Shown one piece after another: positions 53,195-62,399 of a stretch of 64,000 nucleotides of DNA. Made by a program: the position numbers and the translations under genes. The DNA lies in contig NZ_SMSI01000002.1 in NCBI RefSeq assembly GCF_004354915.1, positions 186,001 through 250,000 of the forward strand, read 5' to 3'. Source of the DNA: Pseudohoeflea suaedae (lineage in GTDB: Bacteria > Pseudomonadota > Alphaproteobacteria > Rhizobiales > Rhizobiaceae). The notes under the pieces were generated by a model, which saw only the letters and a program-made list of their open reading frames with translations, made no database searches and was not told where the DNA came from. The number at the start of each line of letters is the position of its first letter. Positions within the stretch are counted from its first letter, which is position 1.

Positions 53195-53368
53195 GGTGGG
53201 CCCGAAACCGGCAAACCCGGCGCGCATCGATTGAAAAGTCGAAATCACACACTCGCCGTTCGCCCGGTCACATCCCGGGGCGGACGGCTTTGGTTTTTCA
53301 AGGGCGGTAAAGTGGCCGTCGAAAGCACATGGCCACTGCAAGTCTAGGTTTTCTGCAAGTCTCGGTCT

Positions 53369-53626
53369 TCAGGACCAGAACTGATCCAGCCAGATATTGA
53401 GATGGGTAAAGCCCTCGTCGTCGATCGAATAGATCCGACGGGTGCCGCGCGCATTGACCTTGACCAGACGGTTGTCCAGCAATGCCTTGAGATGCTGCGA
53501 GACGGCCGGGCGGGAGATGGGCAGGCCCTCGGCAAGCTCGTTGACCGTGCAGGGGCGGCGGCGCAATTCCTCGAGGAGGTAACGCCTGTTCGGATCCGCA
53601 ATGGCAGCAAACGCGTCTATACCCAT
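53369..53626 (-). CDS. ArsR-family winged-helix regulator
   Basis: 85 residues from the ATG at 53626. DNA-binding domain: IADPNRRYLLEELRRRPCTVNELAEGLPISRPAVSQHLKALLDNRLVKVNARGTRRIYSID. It lacks the cysteine pair of metal sensors and resembles the short regulators that accompany SRPBCC-domain proteins, though none is adjacent. The acyl-CoA ligase gene lies upstream on the same strand. Confidence 0.87.
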   Translation of the reverse strand: MGIDAFAAIADPNRRYLLEELRRRPCTVNELAEGLPISRPAVSQHLKALLDNRLVKVNARGTRRIYSIDDEGFTHLNIWLDQFWS

Positions 53627-53711
53627 GCGGGTGACGCTATGGCATTCGACCACAGGCGGCAAGCAGTTTGTGCGCTGCAGCGCAGGGGGCACGGTTCACG
53701 GTGCCTTACGG

Positions 53712-55355
53712 TCAAGCCTTGCCGGCAATCTCGTTGCGCAGCGCGAATTTCTGTATCTTTCCGGTCGATGTCTTGGGAACGTCGCGAAAGACGACCTTCC
53801 GCGGACATTTGAAGCGGGCGAGCAGGCCCTGGCAATGGGCGATCACCTCTGCTTCCGTCAGCGTGGCGCCGGGCTTGAGTTCGATGACGGCGCAGGGGGT
53901 TTCCCCCCACTTCTCGTCCGGATAGGCGACCACGGCGCAGGTGGCGATCGCGGGATGCTTGTAGAGCGCGTCCTCCACCTCTATCGACGAAATGTTCTCG
54001 CCGCCCGAAATGATGATGTCCTTCGAGCGATCCTTGAGCTGGATATAACCATCCGGGTGCATGACGCCGAGATCGCCGGAATGGAACCAGCCGCCTTCGA
54101 AGGCCTTGCGGGTTGCTTCGGGGTTTTTCAGATAGCCCTTCATGACGATGTTGCCGCGGAACATGACCTCGCCGATCGTCTCGCCATCCGAAGGCACGGC
54201 TTCCATGGTTTCGGGATCGCGGACGGACAGGTCCTCGAGTGACGGATAGCGCACCCCCTGGCGGGCCTTCCTGGTGGTGCGGGCCGCCTTGTCGAGGGCA
54301 TCCCACTCCGCTTTCCATTCATTGACCACCGCCGGGCCATAGGTTTCCGTCAGGCCGTAGAGGTGAACGACCTCGAAGCCGGCCTCGGCCATGCCGGCGA
54401 GCACGCTTCCGGGCGGAGGCGCTGCAGCGGTGTTGAAGCTCACGGTCTGCTCGAAATCGCGTTTTTCGGCCTCCGGCGCATTCAGCAATGTCGACATCAC
54501 GATGGGCGCGCCGCAGAGATGGGTGACGCCGTGATCGGCAATGGCATCGTACATCGCTTTCGCGCGGACCCAGCGCAGGCACACATGGGTGCCCGCGACC
54601 ACGGCAAGGGTCCAGGGAAAGCACCAGCCGTTGCAGTGGAACATCGGCAGGGTCCAGAGATAGACCGGATGGCGGCCCATCCCGGACGCGATCACGTTGG
54701 CGTAGCCCATCAGCGCGGCGCCGCGGTGATGGTAGACGACGCCCTTCGGATTGCCTGTGGTGCCCGAGGTGTAATTGAGGGAGATCGATTCCCATTCGTC
54801 AGCGGGTCCGTCGCGAGTGAAATCGGCCGCGCCGGAGGAGAGGAATTCCTCGTAGTCCCTGCTGCCTATCCGATCGCCCTTGGGGAAGGGGGCATCGTCG
54901 GGAAATTCCGTGTCGTCATAGTCGATGACGAGCGGCCTGACGGTGGCGAGTTTCAGCGCCTCGCTCACGATGCCGGAAAATTCGCGGTCGACGATGAAGA
55001 TCTTCGAATCCGCGTGGTCGAGCTGGAAGGCGATGATCGCCGCATCGAGCCGGGTGTTGAGCGAGTGAAGCACCGCGCCGGTCATCGGCACCCCGTGATG
55101 GGCTTCCAGCATGGCGGGCGTGTTCGACAGCATCACCGACACGGTGTCGCCCTTGCCTATGCCTTCTGCGGAAAGGGCGCTCGCCAGTTTGCGCGAGCGT
55201 TCGTAGAAGTCGCGATAGGTCAGGCGCATGTTGCCATGGATGATGGCGACGTGATCGGGGAAGACGAGGGCCGCGCGCTCGAGATGGGTCAGCGGCGTAA
55301 GCGGCTGGTAATTGGCCGGATTGGGATCGAGGTTCGTCTCGTAAGGGTTCGTCAC
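53712..55355 (-). CDS. AMP-forming acyl-CoA synthetase
   Basis: About 547 residues. GTG at 55355 is preferred because GGGGAGG lies 7 bases before it; the ATG at 55361 abuts the ribosome site. The ANL motifs are SLNYTSGTTGNPKGVVYHH, YGLTETYGPA, WFHSGDLGVMHPDGY and the adenylating Lys in PKTSTGKIQKF. It is closest in layout to medium/long-chain AlkK-like ligases. Substrate cannot be decided. Confidence 0.9.
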   Translation of the reverse strand: MTNPYETNLDPNPANYQPLTPLTHLERAALVFPDHVAIIHGNMRLTYRDFYERSRKLASALSAEGIGKGDTVSVMLSNTPAMLEAHHGVPMTGAVLHSLNTRLDAAIIAFQLDHADSKIFIVDREFSGIVSEALKLATVRPLVIDYDDTEFPDDAPFPKGDRIGSRDYEEFLSSGAADFTRDGPADEWESISLNYTSGTTGNPKGVVYHHRGAALMGYANVIASGMGRHPVYLWTLPMFHCNGWCFPWTLAVVAGTHVCLRWVRAKAMYDAIADHGVTHLCGAPIVMSTLLNAPEAEKRDFEQTVSFNTAAAPPPGSVLAGMAEAGFEVVHLYGLTETYGPAVVNEWKAEWDALDKAARTTRKARQGVRYPSLEDLSVRDPETMEAVPSDGETIGEVMFRGNIVMKGYLKNPEATRKAFEGGWFHSGDLGVMHPDGYIQLKDRSKDIIISGGENISSIEVEDALYKHPAIATCAVVAYPDEKWGETPCAVIELKPGATLTEAEVIAHCQGLLARFKCPRKVVFRDVPKTSTGKIQKFALRNEIAGKA

Positions 55356-55451
55356 GCGCATTCCTCCCCGTTTCAGTCCCGAAATTGCGCGCATATGACC
55401 ACCGGGAGGTGTCCTTGTCACGCCGGAAATTGGTCTGAGGAAAGTGACCTG

Positions 55452-56219
55452 TCAGCCGACGATGCCGTCATGGATCAGCTTGAACGATGTCAGCAGCACC
55501 ATGACATACATGACCGGATAAAAGACCGTGGGCTTCATCCGCCTGACGATCAGCGCGCCGATGATGGTGGCAAGCGGGGCGATCGGGGCGAGTACGGCGG
55601 CGGTCTTGAGGTTCGTCGCGTCGAATTCGCCGAGCGCGAAATAGGGAATGACCTTGATCGCGTTGACGATGGCGAAGAAGCGCACCGATGCGCCGGTATA
55701 GGTCTTGGGATCCTGCCCGAGCGGAAGGGTGTAGAGCTGGTAGGGCGGCCCGCCTGCGTGGGAGACGAAGCTGGTGAAGCCCGAAAGCGTGCCGCATATC
55801 GCACCCCAGATCGGCCGATGTCCGCGCGGCGGGGTCTTCTCGTCCTTGCGCCGGTCGTTGAACGTCTTCCAGAAATACTGCAGGGAGAAGGCGAGGGCGA
55901 CGATCCCGACGATCAGCTTGATCAGCGTCTCGGTCACCCAGGCGGCCGTGAACCAGCCGATGGCGATGCCGATGATCGCGCCCGGAATCATGATGGTAAG
56001 CGTGCGGCGGTCGTTGTGATGCCGCCAGGCCCAGAGGCTCACCAGATCCATGACGATCAGAATCGGCAGCATGATGGCTGCCGCCTGGACCGGGGGGATG
56101 GCAAGCGCGATCAGCGGAACCGCGATCACCGCCATGGCGCCGCCGAGCCCGCCCTTTGACAGGCCGACGAGAAATACCGCCGGAACGGCGACAAAATAGA
56201 AGAATGGATCGGTAATCAT
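55452..56219 (-). CDS. TauE/SafE-family membrane transporter
   Basis: 255 residues from the ATG at 56219. Eight or so hydrophobic helices; the family repeat VGLSKGGLGGAMAVIAVPLIAL appears at the N-terminus and GTLSGFTSFVSHAGGPPYQLY in the second half. The family exports sulfite or sulfonates and similar anions; substrate here is unknown. A longer frame to 56360 overlaps the divergent ThiE-like gene and is not favoured. Confidence 0.88.
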   Translation of the reverse strand: MITDPFFYFVAVPAVFLVGLSKGGLGGAMAVIAVPLIALAIPPVQAAAIMLPILIVMDLVSLWAWRHHNDRRTLTIMIPGAIIGIAIGWFTAAWVTETLIKLIVGIVALAFSLQYFWKTFNDRRKDEKTPPRGHRPIWGAICGTLSGFTSFVSHAGGPPYQLYTLPLGQDPKTYTGASVRFFAIVNAIKVIPYFALGEFDATNLKTAAVLAPIAPLATIIGALIVRRMKPTVFYPVMYVMVLLTSFKLIHDGIVG

Positions 56220-56311
56220 GAGGGGACAGTTGAACCTGGTGGGCTCCCGGTCTATCCCGTCGGCATCGACTTGGCCAGACCGGCCGGTCACATCATATTC
56301 GGAGAGATCCA

Positions 56312-56965
56312 ATGTCCGACGTGTCGGAAAGATGCCGCCTGGTTCTGATCGCGCCTGCAACCGATACGGCCGAGGCGCTGGCGGGGCAGCTCGAAACAGC
56401 GCTTGCAGGCGGCGATGTCGCCTCGGTGGTGCTGGTCCAGCGCGAACTCGATGACAAGAGCTTTCAGGATCACTGCGCCGTTGCGGTGCCGGTCATCCAG
56501 AAGGCGGGGGCTGCGGCACTCGTTGCGGGCGATACCCGCGTCGCCGGCCGCGTGAAGGCCGATGGCATCTTCGTGACGGGCGGTGTCGAGGAGCTTCGCG
56601 AGGCTGTCGAGAAGCATGCGCCTGCCATGATCGTGGGCGGCGGGAACGCCAAGGAGCGCCATCCGGCGCTGACCATGGGCGAGGCGGAGCCGGACTTCAT
56701 CTTCTTCGGCAAGCTCGATGGCGACATCAAGCCCGAGCCCCACAAGAAGAATACCGCGCTCGCCGAATGGTGGGCCTCGATGGTCGACATTCCCTGTATC
56801 CTGATGGGCGGTTCGGACGCGTCGCATGCGGTCGAGCTGGCGCAGACCGGCGCGGAGTTCATTGCTTTCGGAAAAGCCGTTTTCGACGCGGAAGACAGCC
56901 CGGAAGCGGTCGTTTCGCGCATCAATGCAGATCTTGACGAAAAAGCGCCACGGTTTGAGGATTAA
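56312..56965 (+). CDS. thiamine-phosphate-synthase-like protein
   Basis: 217 residues with the TIM-barrel layout of ThiE/TenI (CRLVLIAPATDTAEALAGQLETAL, AALVAGDTRVAGRVKADGIFVTGG, CILMGGSDASHAVELAQTGAEFIAFGKAVF). The substrate loops of true ThiE are changed (GIFVTGG for GVHLGQ, and a long DIKPEPHKKNTALAEWW segment), so catalysis of thiamine phosphate synthesis is doubtful. It is 8 bases upstream of the Sel1-repeat gene. Confidence 0.78.
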   Translation: MSDVSERCRLVLIAPATDTAEALAGQLETALAGGDVASVVLVQRELDDKSFQDHCAVAVPVIQKAGAAALVAGDTRVAGRVKADGIFVTGGVEELREAVEKHAPAMIVGGGNAKERHPALTMGEAEPDFIFFGKLDGDIKPEPHKKNTALAEWWASMVDIPCILMGGSDASHAVELAQTGAEFIAFGKAVFDAEDSPEAVVSRINADLDEKAPRFED

Positions 56966-56973
56966 GGGCGCTT

Positions 56974-58074
56974 ATGGAACACGCCCTTCGCAAAGCCGGA
57001 CTAGTCGCTGCCACAGCCGCTCTCGCGGCGGTTCTTTCGTGTTTCATCGCGCCCGTCCATGCGCAGGAGACCAAAGCGGCCGCAGCCCAGGAGGCTGAAG
57101 CCGGACCACCTGCCGGTGGCGGCGAAGGCGACGATGAATACAAGACGCTTGCCCAGGAACTCGATCTCAAGCCGCAAGGCAGCCAGGTGCTGCGTGCGCC
57201 GACGGACGATCCGGCACTTCCGCTTCTGGATACCGCGATCGATGCCACCAAGCGCGCTTACAGCGCCTATCAGCGCGGCTATTATCTGACGGCCATGGAA
57301 CTCGCGCTGAGCCGGGCACAGATCGGCGATCCGGCGGCGCAGACCCTGGTGGCCGAGCTCTTTGCCGAAGGCCTGGGTGTGGCGCGCGACATGGAAGAGG
57401 CGGCCTTCTGGTACAAGCAGGCTGCGGACAACGGCAATTCCTCGGCGCAGTTCAAATATGCGATCATGCTGCTCGAAGGGAAATATGTCTCCCGCGACGA
57501 GGCGGAGGCGAAGGAGCTGATGCTGAAGGCGGCCGATGCCGGCAATGCTTTCGCGCAGTTCAATCATGCGCAGTCGCTGGTCGCCCGGCATCCCGGGGAT
57601 GCGGGGATCCAGAAGGCGCTGCCCTATTTCGAAAAGTCGGCCAGGCAGGGCGTGGCGGATGCGCAATATGCCCTGGCGCAGATCTACATGAATTCGCTCG
57701 GAATTACGCAGGAAAAGCGCGATCAGGCCCGCAGCTGGATGCAGCGGGCGGCGCTGGCCGGTTACGATACCGCGCAGCTCGATCTCGCCATCTGGCTGAT
57801 CGACGGCGTCGGCGGAGACAAGGATTACGACCGCGGTTTCAAATGGATGGAAATCGCGGCCAATCGCGGCAATGTGGTGGCGCAGAACAGGCTCGCCATT
57901 CTCTACGTCAATGCCATCGGTACCCGGCCGGACCCGGAAGAGGCGGCGAAATGGTACATCATCTCCAAGCGTGCCGGATTCAACGATCCCGGGCTCGACG
58001 ATTTCTACCAGGGGCTGACCGCCGAACAGCAGAAGGCGGCCATAGAACGGGCCAACAAATTCGCCCGGCGTTAA
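56974..58074 (+). CDS. exported Sel1-repeat protein
   Basis: 366 residues. Signal peptide ALRKAGLVAATAALAAVLSCFIAPVHA. After an Ala/Glu/Gly linker come five or six Sel1-like repeats, such as AAQTLVAELFAEGLGVARDMEEAAFWYKQAADNG and AQNRLAILYVNAIGTRPDPEEAAKWY. Such proteins (for example ExoR) act as periplasmic scaffolds in envelope signalling. Target unknown. Confidence 0.87.
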   Translation: MEHALRKAGLVAATAALAAVLSCFIAPVHAQETKAAAAQEAEAGPPAGGGEGDDEYKTLAQELDLKPQGSQVLRAPTDDPALPLLDTAIDATKRAYSAYQRGYYLTAMELALSRAQIGDPAAQTLVAELFAEGLGVARDMEEAAFWYKQAADNGNSSAQFKYAIMLLEGKYVSRDEAEAKELMLKAADAGNAFAQFNHAQSLVARHPGDAGIQKALPYFEKSARQGVADAQYALAQIYMNSLGITQEKRDQARSWMQRAALAGYDTAQLDLAIWLIDGVGGDKDYDRGFKWMEIAANRGNVVAQNRLAILYVNAIGTRPDPEEAAKWYIISKRAGFNDPGLDDFYQGLTAEQQKAAIERANKFARR

Positions 58075-58176
58075 TCAGGCCGGTCGGGCAGGCTTGAAAA
58101 AGACCGGCAATTATGGTCTTGAGGCCGCCATCAAGGCCGAAGGTCGGTCGCAATACTCCAATCGCGGACAAGTTTC

Positions 58177-58740
58177 ATGAAGATCAACGGAAACGAAATT
58201 CGGCCGGGCAACGTGCTCGAACACAATGGTGGCCTCTGGGCGGTGGTGAAGACCAATGCGGTCAAGCCCGGCAAGGGCGGCGCTTTCAACCAGGTCGAAA
58301 TGAAGAATCTCATCGACGGCACCAAGCTCAACGAGCGCTTCCGTGCATCGGAAACCGTCGAGCGCGTGCGCCTCGAGCAGAAGGACTTCCAGTTCCTCTA
58401 CGAAGAGGGCGAGATGCTGGTCTTCATGGATACCGAATCCTACGAGCAGCTCGAACTCCTCAAGGAATTCGTCGGCGACCGCCGCGCCTTCCTGCAGGAC
58501 GGCATGATGGTGACGGTGGAACTGTACGAGGAAAAGCCGATCGGCATTTCGCTTCCCGATCAGGTGACCCTCGAGATCGCCGAAGCCGATCCGGTGGTCA
58601 AGGGCCAGACCGCGGCATCCTCCTACAAGCCGGCCGTTCTCGAAAACGGCGTGCGCGTGATGGTGCCCCCCTTCATCTCGTCGGGCGAGAAGATCGTCGT
58701 CGACACCAACGAACTGACTTATCTTCGCCGCGCCGACTGA
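58177..58740 (+). CDS. efp: elongation factor P
   Basis: 187 residues, three beta-barrel domains. The start [23 protein letters not shown] and the tip loop [16 protein letters not shown] with its conserved Lys are standard. It rescues ribosomes stalled at polyproline. No epmA/epmB modification genes are seen here. suhB follows after 48 bases. Confidence 0.97.
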   Translation: MKINGNEIRPGNVLEHNGGLWAVVKTNAVKPGKGGAFNQVEMKNLIDGTKLNERFRASETVERVRLEQKDFQFLYEEGEMLVFMDTESYEQLELLKEFVGDRRAFLQDGMMVTVELYEEKPIGISLPDQVTLEIAEADPVVKGQTAASSYKPAVLENGVRVMVPPFISSGEKIVVDTNELTYLRRAD

Positions 58741-58788
58741 GCCATCTGGCTCCCGGCAGGTACATGAAGCTCCTCGAGGAATACTGAC

Positions 58789-59583
58789 ATGGCGCGTTCC
58801 GCCCTTCTCAATGTGATGGTCCAGGCGGCGGTGAAAGCCGGCCGGGGCCTGTCGCGCGACTTCGGTGAAGTGCAGAACCTTCAGGTCTCGCTCAAGGGGC
58901 CGGGCGACTATGTCAGCCAGGCCGATCGCAAGGCCGAGCAGACGATCCGCCACGAGCTGATGCGCGCGCGGCCCACCTACGGTTTCCTCGGCGAGGAAAG
59001 CGAAGAGGAAAAGGGCACCGACGGCGCGCATCGCTGGATCGTCGATCCGCTCGACGGCACGACCAACTTCCTGCACGGCATACCGATCTTTTCGGTATCG
59101 ATCGCGCTCGAACGCAATGGCGAGATCGTCGCCGGCGTCGTCTACAACCCGGCGATGGACGAACTCTACACCGCCGAAAAGGGCGGCGGCGCCTTCATGA
59201 ACGACCGCCGCCTGCGCGTGGCCGCGCGCCGCGTGCTCTCGGATACCGTGATCTCGACCGGCGTACCGCATCTCGGCCGGGGCCATCACGGCAAGTATCT
59301 CGTGGAACTGCGCAACGTCATGGGCGAAGTGGCGGGCATCCGCCGGCTCGGCTCGGTGGCGCTCGATCTCGCCTTCGTGGCAGCCGGTCGCGTCGACGGT
59401 TTCTGGGAAGAAGGGCTGAATGCCTGGGACATCGCGGCGGGACTTCTGCTCGTTCGCGAGGCGGGCGGTTTCGCCAGCGACAAGGCGGGCGGGCGCGACG
59501 TGCTCGAAAGCGGCAGCATCGTTGCCGGCAACGAGCATATCCACAAGGCACTTCTCGACGTTCTCAAGAAGCCTGTCTCCTGA
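58789..59583 (+). CDS. suhB: inositol-monophosphatase family protein
   Basis: 264 residues. Metal-site motifs: GFLGEESEEEKG (about 65-76), WIVDPLDGTTNFLHGIPIF (about 83-101) and NAWDIAAGLLLVREAGG (about 208-224). It hydrolyses inositol phosphates and similar sugar phosphates, and in E. coli SuhB also joins rRNA antitermination. Start ATG 58789. Confidence 0.93.
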   Translation: MARSALLNVMVQAAVKAGRGLSRDFGEVQNLQVSLKGPGDYVSQADRKAEQTIRHELMRARPTYGFLGEESEEEKGTDGAHRWIVDPLDGTTNFLHGIPIFSVSIALERNGEIVAGVVYNPAMDELYTAEKGGGAFMNDRRLRVAARRVLSDTVISTGVPHLGRGHHGKYLVELRNVMGEVAGIRRLGSVALDLAFVAAGRVDGFWEEGLNAWDIAAGLLLVREAGGFASDKAGGRDVLESGSIVAGNEHIHKALLDVLKKPVS

Positions 59584-59655
59584 TCAAGGCTTGCGAACCG
59601 GTGCCGCCTTCGCGACGGCGCCGGTAATTCGATCAGCCAACGCTTTCAATTTGAC

Positions 59656-59670
59656 TTAATTTTCGGTTAG
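59656..59670 (+). promoter_or_regulatory. possible CtrA-like site
   Basis: TTAA-N7-TTAG, one mismatch from the CtrA consensus TTAA-N7-TTAA, 93 bases before the MotA-like gene. Weak evidence on its own. Confidence 0.25.
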
Positions 59671-59762
59671 GTTCTTTCCCGGAACCGGCTGGCGCGGCTT
59701 GTGTTTCTGTATTGAAACGCATGCGGCGCCCTTGGCCGCAAACAACTGGGAATGATTGGCGT

Positions 59763-60785
59763 ATGGAGAAAGTATCGATGTCCGGCTGGGGCATATCCGA
59801 CGATGACGGCGGCGCAGATCCGCACAAATTGTCGAGCCCCATGGTCTTTTTCTGGAGCATGGTGATCTTCCTGATCCTCACAGGCTTCGTCGCCGCCATT
59901 CTCTACCGTCAGATCCAGGCCGCCTTCATGTCGAATCCGGGGCTCAACGGCCTCATTCTCGGTGTTCTGGCGGTCGGTTGCGTTCTCGTCTTCATCCACG
60001 TTCTGCGGCTTCGTCCGGAGGTGCGCTGGGTCAATTCCTTCCGGGCGGCGGGGAGTGCGGACAAGGTGGGGCGTGAACCCGTCCTGCTGGCGCCGATGCG
60101 TGCATTGATCGGCCGGCGTCACGATATGGCGCTGTCGACGAGTTCGCTGCGCTCGATCCTTGATTCGATCGCGACACGGCTCGATGAATCCCGCGATATT
60201 TCGCGCTATCTCATCGGGCTTCTCGTCTTTCTAGGCCTGCTGGGTACCTTCTGGGGCCTGCTCGGCACCATCGGCTCCATCAACCAGGTCATCCAGTCGC
60301 TCGATCCCGGTTCGGGCGACACGAACGATGTTCTTTCCGCGCTCAAGACCGGTCTGGCCGCACCGCTCGACGGCATGGGCACGGCGTTTTCCTCGTCGCT
60401 CTTCGGTCTGTCCGGTTCGCTGGTACTCGGTTTCCTCGACCTCCAGGCGGGGCGTGCGCAGAACCGGTTTTACACCGAACTGGAAAACTGGCTTTCGAGC
60501 ATGACCGATCTGGGGTCGGAAGTCGGCGGTCACGCCCTGAGCGAGGGGACTTCGGAAGAGATCAAGGTTCTCTCCGACAAGCTGCAGAAGATCTCCTCGG
60601 AAGGCGGTTCGACACAGCGGACGACCGCTGCCATGGCCAGCCTCGCCGAGGGCATTCAGGGGCTGGTGAAGAACATGCGCAACGAGCAGCAGATGCTGCG
60701 CGACTGGATCGAGGCGCAGCAGGAAGAATCCCGGAAGATGCGTGAAACGCTCGACAAGCTCGCCGACAAGATAGGGGACAAGTAG
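59763..60785 (+). CDS. MotA/TolQ/ExbB-like membrane protein
   Basis: 340 residues from the ATG at 59763. Membrane helices lie near 28-50, 60-80, 145-170 and 195-225. The MotA/TolQ channel core is LVFLGLLGTFWGLLGTIGSI then FSSSLFGLSGSLVLGFLDL. The last 90 residues are an amphipathic coiled coil in the cytoplasm. Together with the next gene, 2 bases downstream, it should form a proton-driven stator-like complex across the envelope. It is not the flagellar MotA (no flagellar genes nearby, and different helix layout). Confidence 0.87.
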   Translation: MEKVSMSGWGISDDDGGADPHKLSSPMVFFWSMVIFLILTGFVAAILYRQIQAAFMSNPGLNGLILGVLAVGCVLVFIHVLRLRPEVRWVNSFRAAGSADKVGREPVLLAPMRALIGRRHDMALSTSSLRSILDSIATRLDESRDISRYLIGLLVFLGLLGTFWGLLGTIGSINQVIQSLDPGSGDTNDVLSALKTGLAAPLDGMGTAFSSSLFGLSGSLVLGFLDLQAGRAQNRFYTELENWLSSMTDLGSEVGGHALSEGTSEEIKVLSDKLQKISSEGGSTQRTTAAMASLAEGIQGLVKNMRNEQQMLRDWIEAQQEESRKMRETLDKLADKIGDK

Positions 60786-60787
60786 GG

Positions 60788-61819
60788 ATGGCGCTCGCGC
60801 GCAATCGCCGCCGCGCAGGCGGTGTGGATTACTGGCCCGGCTTCGTCGATGCTCTGTCGACGCTGCTGCTTGCCATCATGTTCCTGCTCACGGTCTTCGT
60901 GCTGGCGCAGTTCTTCCTCAGCCGCGAGATTTCCGGCCGTGATCAGGTGCTCAACCGCCTCAACAGCCAGATCAATGAACTGACCCAGCTGCTGGCGCTG
61001 GAAAAATCCTCCAAGCAGGATCTCGAGGACGCGCTGGCCAATATGCAGGCCTCGCTTTCTTCCGCAGAGGCCGAGAGAAGCAGGCTCCAGCAGCTTCTCG
61101 ATTCAGGCAGCGGCACGGCGGATGCGGCGCAGCAGAAGATCGGCGCGCTGACGGATTCTCTCGATGAGGAGAAACAGGTTTCCGCCCGCGCGCTGAGCCA
61201 GGTCGAACTGCTCAACCAGCAGATCTCCGCATTGCGCAGCCAGCTGGCGGCGCTGGAGGATGCGCTCGAGGCATCCGAATCCAAGGATCAGGCAAGTCAG
61301 GCGAAGATCGCCGATCTGGGCAAGCGACTGAACGTGGCCCTGGCCCAGCGGGTGCAGGAACTCAATCGCTATCGTTCCGACTTCTTCGGCCGCCTGCGCG
61401 AAATTCTTGCCGGCCGCGACGACGTGCGCGTGGTGGGCGACCGCTTCGTCTTCCAGTCCGAAGTGCTGTTTCCCTCGGGCGGGGCCGAACTCAACCCTGC
61501 CGGACGGCAGGCCATGTCGCAGCTCGCAAGTGCCATTCTCGAGCTTGCTCAGGAAATTCCCGACGAGATCAACTGGGTTCTGCGGGTCGACGGCCATACC
61601 GACAACGTGCCGCTTTCCGGCAATGGTCAGTATGCCGATAACTGGGAACTGTCCTCGGCGCGCGCGACATCGGTGGTCAAATATCTGATCTCGCAAGGCG
61701 TGCCGGCCAATCGTCTGGTGGCGGCCGGATTTGGTGAATTCCAGCCGATTGCCGAGGGCGACAGTCCCGAGGCGCGTGCCACCAATCGCCGTATCGAGCT
61801 GAAGCTGACGGAGCGGTGA
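60788..61819 (+). CDS. MotB-like protein with long coiled coil and OmpA peptidoglycan-binding domain
   Basis: 343 residues. A single N-terminal helix, VDYWPGFVDALSTLLLAIMFLLTVFVL (about 13-39), carries the Asp expected of a proton-channel plug. Residues 50-190 are a long coiled coil (LNRLNSQINELTQLLALEKSS onwards). The OmpA domain (about 215-343) has VDGHTDNVPLSGN and NRRIELKLTER. The predicted length would reach the peptidoglycan layer. Coupled to the MotA-like gene by a 2-base gap. Confidence 0.9.
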   Translation: MALARNRRRAGGVDYWPGFVDALSTLLLAIMFLLTVFVLAQFFLSREISGRDQVLNRLNSQINELTQLLALEKSSKQDLEDALANMQASLSSAEAERSRLQQLLDSGSGTADAAQQKIGALTDSLDEEKQVSARALSQVELLNQQISALRSQLAALEDALEASESKDQASQAKIADLGKRLNVALAQRVQELNRYRSDFFGRLREILAGRDDVRVVGDRFVFQSEVLFPSGGAELNPAGRQAMSQLASAILELAQEIPDEINWVLRVDGHTDNVPLSGNGQYADNWELSSARATSVVKYLISQGVPANRLVAAGFGEFQPIAEGDSPEARATNRRIELKLTER

Positions 61820-62113
61820 TCAGGCCGCGCGCGGTTTGATCGCCGAGAGGTCGCCGCCGATCTGGCGGCGACGCTCCATCAGATCGTGGTCGGCCTGAAG
61901 ACCCAGAAAAAAGCCTTCTGAAAGCCCAAAATAGCGGGCCAGCCGCAGATCTGTATCGGCCGTCACAGAGCGTTTGCCGAGCACGATTTCGTTGATGCGG
62001 CGCGGCGGTACGTTGATGGCGCGCGCCAGAGCGTTCTGACTGATCTCCAGCGGATCAAGAAATTCTGCCAGAAGAATTTCTCCCGGGTGTGGATTGGGAA
62101 GCTCGTTAGTCAT
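61820..62113 (-). CDS. higA: HigA-type antitoxin
   Basis: 97 residues from the ATG at 62113. Begins with the typical NPHPGEILLAEFLDPLEISQ and a Xre helix-turn-helix (NALARAINVPPRRINEIVLGKRSVTADTDLRLARYFG). It neutralises HigB and represses the operon. The start overlaps the higB stop by 8 bases. Convergent and directly adjacent to the MotB-like gene. Confidence 0.93.
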   Translation of the reverse strand: MTNELPNPHPGEILLAEFLDPLEISQNALARAINVPPRRINEIVLGKRSVTADTDLRLARYFGLSEGFFLGLQADHDLMERRRQIGGDLSAIKPRAA

Positions 62114-62390
62114 GATAGTCGACGATTTCGACATCTCCCGGCCCTCCTTCATTCCATTTGAAGCAGATCCGCCACTGCTCGTTTATCCGAATGCTGAACT
62201 GGCCTTTCCGGTTGCCTTTCAGCGCTTCAAGGCGGTTTCCAGGCGGTATGCGCGTGTCCTCAATCGTCCGGGATTGATTGAGCAGACGAAGTTTGCGCAA
62301 GGCGACCGCCTGGATGTCGACGGGAAGCTTGCGGCTACGCCTGCCGTTCCAGATCGTTTCGGCTTCCCGGTCAGCAAAGCTGCGGATCAT
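62106..62390 (-). CDS. higB: HigB-type toxin (RelE superfamily)
   Basis: 94 residues: MIRSFADREAETIWNGRRSRKLP, ALRKLRLLNQSRTIEDTRIPPGNRLEALKGNRKGQFSIRINEQWRICFKW. It is a ribosome-dependent mRNA interferase with all usual basic and aromatic positions present, so probably active. Order is toxin first, as typical of higBA. Confidence 0.93.
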   Translation of the reverse strand: MIRSFADREAETIWNGRRSRKLPVDIQAVALRKLRLLNQSRTIEDTRIPPGNRLEALKGNRKGQFSIRINEQWRICFKWNEGGPGDVEIVDYHD

Positions 62391-62399
62391 GTTCCAAGT

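Noticed and set aside
59763-61819. MotA/MotB-like pair as the ZorAB part of a Zorya defence system
   Set aside because: No zorC/zorD/zorE-like helicase or nuclease follows; the next genes are higBA and an ABC exporter, and the pair looks like a core Rhizobiales locus.
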